From Ampelomyces quisqualis (taxonomy: Eukaryota; Ascomycota; Dothideomycetes; Pleosporales; Phaeosphaeriaceae): DNA of 64,000 nucleotides. The translations under genes and the position numbers were made by a program. The stretch is taken from the NCBI GenBank assembly GCA_018398575.1, contig JAGTXZ010000010.1, forward strand, positions 868,001 to 932,000, given 5' to 3'. The notes beneath the pieces are model-generated. The model saw nothing but the letters and a program-made list of their open reading frames with translations, was not told the DNA's origin and ran no database searches. This document shows, one piece after another, positions 1 through 12,200 of the stretch (its first letter is position 1; every line of letters begins with the position of its first letter).

Positions 1-37
1 TAGGTCCGAACCAAGACTCGTACAGCCTGTTGCAAAC

Positions 38-1315
38 ATGCCCTCGCACTCGAAACCAGTCGTAATCCCGCCTCGCATGCCTTCACGATCAACAGCTTCC
101 ACGCCGACTGTGAGAATGCGCGGTCAAAGTGGTCGAAGACCCACTCGTGCTTCCTCGACACACAGCACCGACTCAATTCCACCTGCTGTCGCTGCCTTAC
201 TCGCTGTCACCGCGATTCCCAAGATGCCCCAGCGACGTCGCAAGCCCGCGCCAGTAGACAGGAGGATATCTATGGATGAGCTGATCCAAGAGTGGAAACA
301 AGACGACTCTGACGCCCCGTCATCGGTCGTGGGCTCGCCATTGGATCTCCTCTTGGGTCGCGTGGAGGAATCCGAGGACGAATATGGCAGTCTACAAAGT
401 ATAGAGCGAGAGAGGGACATGTTCTCTACATCAAGGTCAATATCAAGCGAATCGCTAGCAACCATACCTCCTTCGTTGGATTATGATGATCCGTCATTTT
501 CATCCCATTGGGACAATATAAGCACACCGGACTCCATAGGCCGCAAGTCGTTGCCTGAGCGCAGAGAGAGGCTCGTATCTTCACCACCCAAAGAGGACTG
601 CGGCCTAGACCATCCACTACTACATTTTGTACCTGAAGAAAGCGAGGAAATACTCGCCGCAGACGTAGCAGACATGTTGGATGCTTTACCAGCCACGACA
701 GCACGTTTTCAGTCCTTCAAGTCCAACCTCACTGCGTCGCTCCAGGCCCTCAAAACTGCGGCCAAGTCCTTCTCCAACTTTACCGCACCAAGTGTGCCAC
801 CAGATGACTTTCTCACTCGATCACTACTTGCCCCCAAGTTTACGAGCGAAATGCGTCCCAAACACCTGGAAGGCCTACCATCTCCCGAACTACGACGGTA
901 CCTGAATCCACAGCCTTCGTCCATTTCACCCACGGAATTATCAATGCAGCTCCATGATTCGCTCATGGTCGACGCCGATGCCGACATCCATGCGCCGATG
1001 ATCCAAATGCAGACCTATGACCGGCGCAGACGCTCCAGAAGCCGCCGACGCAACTCGGACCCGTATTCCGAGGCTGGCAGAGCACTGTCATCCTCCGCGC
1101 CCTCCGTTCGTCAACGCGAGCCTCGTGAGAACAGCGACTTTTTGCGCGTCATCGTTCTCGAAATGAACATGCGACGCGTCGGCAAGCTAGACAGCAAGGC
1201 CGTCGGAAAGGCACGAATCTGGCTACCGCCACGGAAGCTTGGGTCTAGCAAACCACCTGTCTTACAAAGCACAAGCGGTGTGCCCGATAGATGGACTGGA
1301 ATTGCAGCAAAATGA
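38..1315 (+). CDS. conserved-looking fungal protein of unknown function, possibly 5'-truncated
   Basis: I do not recognise the function. The ORF gives 425 residues from the ATG at 38. The same frame is open from that ATG back to the window edge, so the true start may lie outside the window. The first two thirds are low-complexity, rich in Ser, Pro and Arg, and probably disordered, with acidic patches around residues 80-120. A basic run (RRRRSRSRRR) near residue 330 could be a nuclear localisation signal. The C-terminal ~70 residues look more ordered: a stretch containing FLRVIVLEMNMRR, then an Arg/Lys-rich segment ending in WTGI. Such a folded tail on a disordered protein is typical of uncharacterised ascomycete proteins. 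No enzyme motif is visible. That it is coding is well supported by length and codon pattern; the function is unknown. Confidence 0.75.
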   Translation: MPSHSKPVVIPPRMPSRSTASTPTVRMRGQSGRRPTRASSTHSTDSIPPAVAALLAVTAIPKMPQRRRKPAPVDRRISMDELIQEWKQDDSDAPSSVVGSPLDLLLGRVEESEDEYGSLQSIERERDMFSTSRSISSESLATIPPSLDYDDPSFSSHWDNISTPDSIGRKSLPERRERLVSSPPKEDCGLDHPLLHFVPEESEEILAADVADMLDALPATTARFQSFKSNLTASLQALKTAAKSFSNFTAPSVPPDDFLTRSLLAPKFTSEMRPKHLEGLPSPELRRYLNPQPSSISPTELSMQLHDSLMVDADADIHAPMIQMQTYDRRRRSRSRRRNSDPYSEAGRALSSSAPSVRQREPRENSDFLRVIVLEMNMRRVGKLDSKAVGKARIWLPPRKLGSSKPPVLQSTSGVPDRWTGIAAK

Positions 1316-2577
1316 AAGACACAATCTAAACGATTTGAGATTTTTCTTGTTAGGCTGCTGGGTATTGTCCCTCAGCTTCGATATCCTGCATGCGCACCAG
1401 ACGCGCACACGACCACGCGCATCAACAATTCTTGGAAAGAAACCTGAACCCTAGTTGACGTCAGCCAACGCAGTCGATCGCACATGGCACATCTCCACGG
1501 ACGAATGTTTGTTTCCGGGTAACTTTCCCGTGGTTGCCACAGCCCACGAGGCCTCGCCAAAATCCGTGGTCGGACCACCACACCGCAAGCTATACGTTGG
1601 ATGAAGCCTGTCTACCTTGGAAATGTGTATTCAAGTCATCTGAGAGACGAGAATGCACCGAAGAGCATACAGACTGTTTGATAGCAAATCAGACGCTGTC
1701 CTATGGCTCGCTGAGTCATCTCAGGCACGCACTTGAGCGATCGCAAATTACTGCTCCCAGGCACATACAAGCTAAAGTCGCAGTAGTCACTGGGCAACGA
1801 CAAGCCCAATTAATTTGAGTGATCTCTGATCAGGGCCAATGAGAGTATGCTCCTCGGTTCCTGCATCGTGGCACCAAATAGATCTTACTCGCGGGGACTC
1901 AGGCGCATTCTCCGTCTTCCTTTTCCTCACTCATGCCGGTTCCCGCCGACGCCGGCGCCGACGATCGTGGGGGTCTCATGCATTTTCTCGGGCACCGACT
2001 GAGTTAGTTACCTTGCATCAAGCAAGAAGAAGCCGCGCGTGCATTTGTTGTTTTTTTGTGCGCGACGATCATCTTAGCGAAATGAGAGCGGACATGGGAA
2101 AGTGATGGTCAAGTGCTGACCGCCATTTTGATGAGTTGCATTTTCCTTGCATGTCGCAGGTGTTTCAAGAGCTGGAAGCTGGTTACAGTCCTTGGGGATA
2201 GAACGAGGTTTGCACACAGTCTTTCAGCGCTCGATCCCCAGAGTCGCGCACACCGAAAATTCAAATACAAGCACCAAGTGGACGCATAAAATCCCAACCC
2301 AGATCCACAAACAACTTGTGCAAATCCATCTGCGATAGATCCTTTGCTGAATCCACTCGCGACACCACGGTCGCGCTCACCCTCGATCCAAAATCACAGA
2401 CTAGACTTTAACAACTCATCGCTTCCCTTGCACACGCGCACACATATCCGCCGCGCCACCAAGTCCTTCCCCAGACACCGCCCCACGCGTCCACAATCTC
2501 CCGATGAATTGCGCGAGCAACATACAATTCTCCTTCGCAATCGAATGACTGACTTACCCGCCTAAACCGACATTTCG

Positions 2578-2614
2578 CTGCTGCTGCTGCTGTCTGTCTG
2601 TCTGTCTGTCTGTC
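2578..2614. repeat. microsatellite: (CTG)5 followed by (TCTG)5
   Basis: Five CTG units run directly into five TCTG units. This is a compound microsatellite in non-coding DNA and probably length-variable between strains. Confidence 0.9.
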
Positions 2615-2775
2615 CTGTCTACGGGCGTAATAAGAAGCTTGTCTGAGATGCGGTGTAGTGCTGCGTCGAGGGTTCGGAAGGGCGCTGGATAGAGTGCTGG
2701 TGTGGTCTTTTGGAGATATTGGCTGGTGATGATATATACTGTGTGTGTTGGGCATATATGTGAGGGAGTGCGTGT

Positions 2776-2787
2776 GGGGGGGGGGGG
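2776..2787. repeat. homopolymer of 12 G
   Basis: Twelve consecutive G in intergenic DNA. This is a slippage-prone tract and its length may be a sequencing artefact. Confidence 0.85.
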
Positions 2788-4610
2788 CATGGTGTAGGAC
2801 AGTGGACGGTGTGATTACATGCTGCATGCACATAAAGGTGTGTTTGGCAGGCCAGAACTATTCGTGACTTCTGGACTTGTTCGCGGCGAGGGAGTGGATG
2901 TGCTTGGAGATGAGATGTATGTACTGCTTCCTGGCGCATGCGTCGACAAGTAGGATCAACGCGGCTGGTATATATTAGGTTGAATTTGTTTCTGAGTGCG
3001 GTGTAAGTCCGTGGGGTAGGAACAGTGTATGCGCTGTCGAGTGCGAGTTTGAAGTATTGCGCATTTTTCATATAAGATGTCGCACATGCCTAATATGTTG
3101 TTACGCGATAAGCTGTTGGCGATGTTTTGCACAAAGAAAACGCTGTCATGCTTGTGGTTGTACTCGGGTGTTGGATTGCCTTTCGCACATAACGCTGGAC
3201 TGCGCAACTACCCAGGAGCATACATAAGGCTGTGAGATTCTCAAATGGTTGATTCACGTGCTCTGTGTCCATGATTCTCGCCAAAAAATTAGCACAGCGG
3301 CAGTCGTGGTGGTAGTATTACACTTGCTACACTGCACCTACACTGTGGTGAAACTATCCTGACGCAAAAATGTGATGACCTAACCAGGGGTCGCTGAGAG
3401 GTGTTAGGAAAGGTTCGAAGCATGGGTGTATAGGAACACTCACAACCTGGAATCTCTTGATTACTGTTGGGATCGTAGTCAAGCGCCTTGCCATTGGGCC
3501 ATTAGGCCGATGTTATGAGGCATCGGATAATTCATGCTGGATCTCAAATTTGAAGAGTATATATACAGCAGACAATGATATCAGAAAGAAATCCAAAGAA
3601 TGTGTCTAGGTGAGAGTAATTTCGGGTTGTGAGCGGGGTTATTGAAGAGTTTTCTGAGTAGAGCGGGGTGGCGTCTCGGTATCTTCGGCCGAGATGTGCT
3701 CTTACCTTTCAGCAACGCCATCTTCAATAGAATTAGTCTTCTACACTACGACGGGAAATCATACGACAACATTGATAGTTCAAAGCATGGTTTCAAGTCC
3801 ATCAGGATAGATTTTTTCTTGGAATTTAGCTGTGAATACGACTGCTCTATATCAAGGTGGCGTCCAGAGGAAAGTACCTTTCAACACTCTTGTCAAACCA
3901 AGAGGCACAAGTGAAGAACATTTAGAGAATGACCGATTCTTAGGGCTTTACTTTGTATATGTCTCTGACCCAAACAGAATGGTGAGGTTTTGATTAAGCA
4001 TACAGTGTCATGCCGCACAAATCTAATCGTATCCTCCACTGTTGGCCCTTGTCATGGACCTACGACAAGGCTGCACGCGACCTTTTCCAACGCAAGCTAC
4101 TTGACGTGCGAGGGGCATGCAAGGCTATGATAGTAGGTGATCATGAGCCCTGCGACTCGCAGCCTGGTTCCAATGATTAGTAAGGCAACTCCTTGACACT
4201 TGTATGACACTAGCTACTTCAGCTTCTCGTCATTCACCAGTGCCAAACCTAAACAGACAGGCAGGTCAGTGCACGCAGCAAATTGTGGAATGCTGTGGCA
4301 CGAAAGTTATCATACCTTCGCCGATCGGGGCGGTATGATGAGCACTATGCTTTATTTAGTTCAGTCTCTTGGAACAGTCGCAGCATTTAAAGATGCAAAA
4401 TTGACTTGATCTGCAACGCTTTCGTTGCAGCCCTAAAGATATTTTCACTCGGAAGTGACTGCATATCAATCGAACGTTTTGCATGGAAACGAGCCTATTG
4501 TAAACAACTTGGGGCCTTCCTGCCCTCGAGCTAAAACCAACGGACTGTATTCTATCACGGCAGTCATGTCTACGGTGGGTGTCAGAGATAAATCTCCCCC
4601 CTCAAGTCTA

Positions 4611-6037
4611 ACTTGTCGATGCCTAGTAACGTCGTATTTGATGGTCTTTTCCGTCAACAACAGGCATTGTTAGGAACACTACAACCTGTTGTCTCGATGA
4701 TGGCAGACTCCATGAAACTATGGTGGGCCTGGAGGAAGAGAAACAATCATGTGCTAAGACGCACATTGCCTCAGTTTCTCTTAGCAATGTCGTGCATCTT
4801 ACGTGGTCTCCACGTCGGACCTGAAAGTACTGGTGAAAAGCTCTTTATGCGGGCACCTCGATCCGCATATATCGAACATGACAGGTGGATTACGGGAAAC
4901 TGCTGTTATTGCAGTGTCGATACCTTACGCTCGTAATTGTTATGAGGATCAAGCGGCACCATCGATCAGATGCAAAGCCTTTACTCGCCCAAGCAATCCA
5001 ATCAACACAGAGACAGCTGTATGTCCGTTCAGCACCGAATATTGCAATGACGAAGAGTCGAAGCCAATACCCATGGTTGCTTTTAACTTGGGGCTCATTG
5101 ATCTGAACGATGGTTTCGGAGCAAATCTTGCAAAGAACGATGGCGTAAGCTACAGAAGGCGTTCCACCTGCTCAATCTTGCCACTACGAGGCCATGTATC
5201 GATCATTAGGAACTTGGAATAGCAAACCATATCCATTCAAAGAGGCTGTTATATTACATTATGGCGACCAATCTGCGGTAGGTGAATGGAAAAATGCAGC
5301 GACGCTAACTGCTAATTTGACCTGGGCGATCGATAAACCGTGAGTCTCTGGATGAAGTTTAGTATGAGAATTTTCTGACGTCTTCAGTGGAAACATACTG
5401 AAGTCAATGGAAGGATTGCGGCGCGATGATTCTGATACAACGGTCATTGGACTCATCAACACGGTCAAGTTCTTGAACCCCGTACATGGCCCATGGCTAC
5501 CGGTACTGGCGCGGAAACCTAGAAATATCCATAACGGTGGTACCATCACCATATACCTGCCTGAAGGTCCCGCCAGAGCAATGGGATGCACTATTTAGGC
5601 AAGTCATCCGACCATAGGTACCGGTACCTCGGGTAAAGATCAATTTATTAATAGACCAATCATGCCTGTGGACATCTATACCGCAGCAGACTGGCAGGGA
5701 GCGAGCCCAGTACAACTTTCTGCCTTGAGGATGTTGGTAAAAAAAAATTATAGTAAGGTTTGAGTCGCATCGAAGGTCGGGTACTCAAGACTATGCGCAG
5801 AGAAGTGGGTTTGTATCTGCTCAAATACCTTCAGACCAGTGGATAATTGAGGCCCGGGCAGCAGAGTCCCTAGTCTGGGCTTCGATGCAGGTGATGATAG
5901 CGGACTATGCGATAGGTCGAGAAGTTCGTCACGCTGCACTGATCAACGCAACTGAAACGCCTGGCACGGCTGGTGATAAAGCGCTCTGCAACTCTATCAA
6001 AGTGCGCAAAGCGGGCGGATTCGTGCAAGTCCACTGA
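4611..6037 (+). pseudogene. decayed gene for a fungal multi-pass membrane protein family, 5'-truncated
   Basis: Pieces of one protein follow each other in the right order but in changing frames, so this is a relic. From 4613 a frame reads VVFDGLFRQQQALL and then MKLWWAWRKR. Near 4803 the frame shifts and reads VLVKSSLCGHLDP, then CPFSTEYC, then GLIDLNDGFGANL and GVSYRRRSTC up to about 5222. Another frame near 5407-5595 ends in GPARAMGCT and is followed by a stop. Further fragments include a DQWIIEARAAESLVWASMQ stretch near 5845-5900 and the ending KVRKAGGFVQVH at about 6036. These short motifs resemble, from memory, a large uncharacterised membrane protein family common in Pleosporales (about 650-750 residues). 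The N-terminal membrane part and an intact reading frame are missing. Several frameshifts and stops make a functional product very unlikely. Homologous family assignment: moderately sure; broken state: very sure. Confidence 0.8.
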
Positions 6038-6145
6038 CCCTCACCTGTGACTCAGCTAAAACAAGCTATATTGAAGTACCGAGACCAATGTATAGCTTGC
6101 CAGACGAAAGTATGTCAAAGTGCGGAAGTGAGACGGTATACACAT

Positions 6146-6165
6146 ATGTACATGTACATGTACAT
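6146..6165. repeat. (ATGTAC)3 short tandem repeat, self-complementary
   Basis: Three ATGTAC units plus two bases. It lies about 110 bases beyond the membrane-protein relic and downstream of the TEL1 stop. Confidence 0.7.
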
Positions 6166-6281
6166 CCGCGCAACTTCACTAACAGATCCATGTATACTTT
6201 TTCTTCCTTTCCAACGCCGCGCTCAAACGACGCTCTTCTCATAGGCCCACAAAATATGGACGAAAAAACAACTATGCTATG

Positions 6282-9200
6282 CTATGCATAACTCGCCCAT
6301 CCCATATACAGCACCGCCAAATTCCTCTGATCCGTGGCCTGTTGAATCAACTCATTGACCGTAGCTTGTGTGCTCAGCGTCTTACTCAACTTCTTCTCCA
6401 CGACGCTCAGCGCGCGCCCAGCTTCACCAGCCTGTTCCTCTCTCTCGCGCTTCTTATTGCTCTCGTGGACGACTTCGACTTCCGGCACACCCGAGGGGGC
6501 CGGGGTACCGCCCGGTGCAGCAGTGGACGCTCGTGTCCCATTTTGCGCGTTGGTGTCTTGATTAGCTTCTTGCATGCGCTTTGCTTTCGTTGGGGTTACG
6601 CTCCAGTTTACTAGCGGGTCGTAGCGCAGGACATTGAGAAGCGTCATGATTGATTCGCGTTCTTCGCGGAGCGTATCCATGGTGAATTCGCAGCTACGGC
6701 GGAACACGCCTTCCGTTTTAGTGTAGCCCATTGCGTCGACGAGGTCGCGGGTGAGTCGGAAAGGAACGACCTCGGGAACGGGGAGAACACGGCCGGCTTC
6801 GAAGCTGACTCCCAAGTCGATGTGGACTACTTCTCCGGACTTTTCGTCGAGCAGGATGTTGTGGCAGTGGCGATCGCCGAGGCCGAGCACGTGTCCTAAG
6901 ATAGAGATGGCGGCCGTAGAGCGTGTGTATGCCAGACGGCGCTCGAACCATTCGTCTGGGTCTTGGAAGCGCTCGAGGAGGAAGTAGCGGAGGACGGGGT
7001 GGAAATTGTCGGCAATCTTCTGCCATACCTTCGTGCGGGTGGTGAGCGAGTCTGATTGAGCTGCGCCGATTTCTTTGCGGCACCGGTCGGGCTTGTAGTC
7101 ATTGGGATAGTATTTCTCGTGCGCGGGCATGACCCAAAAATGGAGTGGGATGGTGTTTTGGACAAACTCCATGAGTCCGGATCGTGTAGACAGGGGCAAC
7201 ACCTTGTACGTTCGGATGCCAATGTTACGTATGCGCGTAGCTGTATGGTTTCGCAGCAGCCTTGATACTTGATCAAAGACTTGCTCCATGATAGCGTCTT
7301 GACGAAGGTCATCGTTGCCAGATTTGAACTGCAAATGTTAGTCACAATAATGACGAAGAAACAAAGACTACTAACAAGCTGCTTGTATGGCTTTCCGTCA
7401 GTACCGATCGCTGTAATGATCTTTGGAGCGCTGAGACCATTCGCGATACTCATGATAGGCTTAAATTTCTGGATCCTGGGCAGATCTTTGTAGTCCTTGG
7501 TCGCTCTGACTTCGACCTGCAGCGTCGCAGGCGGTACATTGAGCCTCGGCACCTTATTGACAAGGTCCTTCGACTCCTTGTATTTGTCGAGTGGAATTTC
7601 TCGGCCCTGCTGTGTGCTTTCCTTTTCACTCTTGAACATTGCAAGGTGGTGATAGATCTCATCGGACTGGTAAATAGAGCTCCAGTATGGCCGAGATTCA
7701 GGGTCTTGCCCGAGTGCCTTTGCAAGTGCATCGGCAGCTTTTTGGCGAGATCGCGCCGATTCATCTTTGGCACGAACGGCATCCTCGCGGGTGATGGCGC
7801 CGACCTTCATCTGAATGGCAAAAATCTGATGCATGCCATGGTAAGGATGTTCCTTGCAGATGCGGAAGACCAAGTCAATCAGGAGACGTTGGAATTCGGT
7901 TTCCTCCGCCTGCAATCGAGAGGACAATTGGTTCATCAATAGTGCAAACTTCCCGCTGGGTACGCTTTTCAAGTATGCCTTGACAGCAGCGTTAGCCAGG
8001 TCTGTGTCAGCGTACTCTAACCAAAGCGAGAAGACCCGAAGTGCGTCATGGTTGAACTCGTCGCTGGCCGCTAGTGACAGCAGATAGTTTTCCAGGCACT
8101 GACGCAAGAACTGTTCACGACCCTTGCGTAGTCTCTCGTACTCTGCATTGTCAAGCTCATACCAAGTTTTCGCTCGACGGGCGCTTCGACGATAAGTCTC
8201 GCGCATGCCCTTACTCTTATCAGTCTTGGAAAGCTTTGTGAAGTCGTTGTACTCCTGCAACTTCCGATCCATGACAGTCTTGATGCGTTCCATATCTTCG
8301 GCTGCCTCAGGACTCTGGAGTTGCTTGTCACAAAAGAGGGCGAACTCATGGAAGACTTGGCCAGGCCCCGAGCCGTGGCTCTGTCCTTTGAGCTCGCGAA
8401 TGGCCGGTTCTAAATAATCTTGCATGATGGCATCAGGCTTCGCAAGGCGAGCTTCAGCGAGATGATGACCCTGGTGGAATTAGCAAAACATGTCCACGAA
8501 ATCCGTTAGGTTATACATACCAAGCGAGCGAGTAGAACAGGTAGGCTTAGGTCAGTGTTCTGCGAATCGAAATCGGCGTGATCGATGAGGTGCTGGCGCA
8601 TGCGTATTGAGATGCCAGTCTCGCCTTGCTCCCACAGAACATTCGCCACTTCATGCTGAGCAATAGCTTCGATGTCTAGGCCCACAGTCTTGCAGTCTGG
8701 GACGATATCGGAAAGGTAGGTGACGCTCGCTAACGACTCTTGCAGTGCTCCATGCTTTCTGCAGATCGTAGACGATGAGACGAGAGCTTCCACCTCCATG
8801 TTGCGCACAGTACCGGTCCTGGCGTGGAGCGCATCGACAAGCGTTGGGTTGGAACTGAGGACATTGAACAGAGTTTCACGGCAGGATAAGATCTGGCGCA
8901 CATCGCTGAATCTAGGGATTGTCAGGGCGAATTCCAATCAAAAACGTTTCAGTAAATACTTACTCGCCAGCTTGCATCCACTTTTCCCGGGCCCGCATCC
9001 GGTCCCAAGTATCGAGAAGGTGTTCGGAACGCTCCGCTCGAATAACTTCATCAGCCTCGGTCAAAGCGCCTAGCGTTCTAAGGCGGACTTTGACAGGTAC
9101 TGACGAGTCGCTTTGCTCTGAGAGAAAGCTCATGGTCGCCAGTAGCTGACGTTCAAAATTCTCCTTGGCTTCGGTGGCACTTTTGGCAAAGTGAAGACCC

Positions 9201-12200
9201 TGGAAGGCCTTGAACAAAACACTGGGTTCGGAGTGATTCGTTTCAGGGGCCTTGATGTCCCATTGGCCAAGCTTGCGTGCGGTGTGAAATGTGCTTTCCA
9301 CGACGTCGTCGCCAGTGTCTCGAAACTGATCGTTGGACAGTAGAGAATGCGTGACACTATTCATGTTAAGCATGATAAGAGACTTGACCGTGCCCCGAGA
9401 ATCTGATGGGTCAAGGCTATTCAGTCGGCGCATTTGACTGTCAAGCCGAGCGCCACGGAAAAGAAGACTTTTGACACCATCACCCTCGTACTCGAGACGA
9501 TCCAGCACAGACAGCAAACTTGAGCTACGCTCTACGCCATAAAATGAGTCAGGTTCGTCAAGGTTCTTGTAGATGGAAAGCTGAAGATTTACTGGGATCT
9601 TCGGAGCGTCTACAAGAATGGATGATCTCTTCGAACTATTCTTTACAACGGGTTGACCAGACGAAGTCTCTGCAAAGAGAAGAGCGCTCCTGAACATCCC
9701 GCAAGCATTTGCGGCCTGTGCTGCCTTCAAAAAGTCGATTTCGAGCCAACGGTCTCGATCAACCCTGGTGATTTCTTTCGGAACAGCTTGACTGCGGAGA
9801 TAGAGGACAACCTCAAGCAGGATGCGAACATAGGGTGCAGTTGAGGAATTGCAAGCCTGATACCAAGCAGGCATTGCAGCGGAAACGCATTTTCGGACGT
9901 TACGCTCGCTGTCGAACTCGTCTAATAAAACAAGATGGATAATATATGGCAAGAGTCTCTCAGCCATGTGGTCGATACCATGAAGGAGATCAGATAGAGC
10001 TCCAAGTATAGGGTCCTCAATGGCAGCATTGCATAGCGCAACCGTAAGACCTCGAATCCATACAGATACAGATTTTGTCGTTCCTGCAGTAATGGCTTGT
10101 TGCAAACTTTCTTGTAATCCGAGTGTTGCAGATTGCGAACGATCTGGTATATAAAGTCCGAGTGCTTTGCCTATGGCTTCAGGTATTGCTTTGTGCATTT
10201 CCGCGACGTAGCTGGGATCAGCACCGGGCAATCGCGAGATCAGTCGCCTAACAGCATCTTCCGCTAGACTCACTTCGGCCCGATCGTCACTGTAGAAGAG
10301 ATCGATGACTTCCCGAACAATGGCTTCTCTTGACGATTTGCCCAAGGCCTCTCTCGAAGTAGAAGTCGACTGCGTCCATGGCTTTGACTGCATCGTGCTT
10401 TGTTTGACCTCTCCATACGCACTGTAAGCACGTCCGAGAACCTTTGCGGCCCATAACAGGTATCCTTGTCCGACACCATTCCTCCGACATGACTCCCAGA
10501 CAAGTGAAGCGTATTCGGCAGCATCCTGATCTACACCTAGTATGTCATCGCGGGCCATTGAAGCAGGCTGAAAGTTTTGGCAGAGCAGATTGAGCGCCAC
10601 TTCCCGAGATGTCTTGTTGAGCAATTTCCGCCCTGATCTTACATCATCGAGTATCTCTAAAAGCAGTTTGCTCTCTTCACTACCGCGGATGGAATTGCCC
10701 TCGGCTGTTACCTGAGATGCAGCGGTCGTGATGAGTCTGAACGCCTTTACGGATGGTGAGCGCTCGCTTGCACTCATAGCTTCGGCATGCGCTTTGAGGT
10801 ACTCGGAGAGCCATTTGTGGAATCTGCTCGCTGCATTCATCGTCGCTACATGCTGAGATTGTTGTGTGGTGCTTTCTTGTGTAGAACCCAAAAACACTCG
10901 AACAGATATAAGTATTGAGAGGCCGATCCCTGTTAGAAAAGGGAGGTGCTTCCTCAAGTAGTGAGTGCCATGCTCGAAAAGATATTGCATGATGCCTGCC
11001 GTGTCTTCGGCACATTGGACGTCGGTGAGGAAAGGCCGCAGAGACTGCAAGGTCATTTGAAGCGGGTAGCCCTCATAAGCTACTGCTCCGGCAAGGGCTA
11101 CCACGATGCGAATCTTGCGAATCATTGATCGAGCATAAAGGGACCCGAGGGCTGGGTGTATGCGGTCCAGGAGAGAGCGCAATACGTACGTATAAGTACT
11201 CGGAGACCAAAAGGTGGCCGGGTTGTCCCCGCTCCGCCGGCATAATCTCTCCAGCTGGTCAGGCAGATAGAAGGCAGAGAAAGCAGGCTCTATTCCGATA
11301 TTTAGATCCTGTGTTGACTGGCCAATATCGGTTATTGCAGCAATGGCTTGGGCGGCTGGATTGAAAGCAGCCTTTTTCTCGAGAGATTTGGGAAACCGTT
11401 CTTCGTGATCGATGGTCTGGAAAATATAGCCCAGGATTTGAGGAAAGTGCTTCTGTATTGATTCGTAGTAGGTTTCGCTTCCCATGAGTTCCTTCAGCAG
11501 ATTCGAATTGCTGGGCTCTGCCTTGTTACGAGCAAAGCCTCTACATGTATCCCAGGCGATTGTGTAAGCAGCTGCTTTACCCACGTGCGTCAATAGGAGT
11601 TCGGACATTGGAACGCCTAGTTGATCTGCAAGAAATTCAACTTCGGCTTTTCGTCCACACATCATCGCCTGACCGATCGCTTCCGCGGCTACATCTCGGA
11701 GAAGGTCCTGGAGTGTCGCATAGCCGAAGGTAACATAGGGTACCTCAGAAAAGGCTCGTCCACGGTCGAGCCAAATGGACATGACCTGTGAAGAGAAGAG
11801 GCGAAATAGTGCCTGCGAATCTTCAAGTCTCCGTGATCGTGCTACATCTGATATACAGCGTTTGGCATGCTGAGCTGCGCCTTGGACAGAGCCTGCTGTT
11901 GCAAAGACGAGATAGATGCATTGGCGCAAGAGTGTGTACCAACGCGATGCTAGCTTTGATAACACAAGCAGACGCAAAGCGATACCTTCGATGCCTTCAT
12001 CATCGCCAGGGAGGCTACTATCAACGTCCCTCAAGATTTTGCCGTGTTCAGAGAGCACGAAATCTTCGAACATGGTTGGCAACTGCTCAGCAATGTGGTG
12101 TTTCACGGTCATTTCGCTTCGCGCAAGTAGCTCGAAGAGACCAGTACGAACCGAAGGAACTTTACGATTCTGTCCGAGTTCCGGGTGGTGTTTGAGGAGC

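Larger units (their letters stand above)
1316..4610. other. long intergenic stretch without a recognisable gene
   Basis: About 3.3 kb between the first gene and a decayed membrane-protein gene. All ORFs here are short and none matched a family I know. It contains simple-sequence tracts near 2578-2614 and a G-run at 2776-2787. The part from about 2600 to 3300 is G/T-rich on this strand. I see no tRNA, rRNA or transposon ends. Confidence 0.5.

Noticed and set aside
2408..2833. 141-codon open frame on the minus strand over the microsatellites
   Set aside because: Its length comes from the repeat tracts (Asp-Arg-Gln-Thr and Gln/Ala runs); not protein-like.
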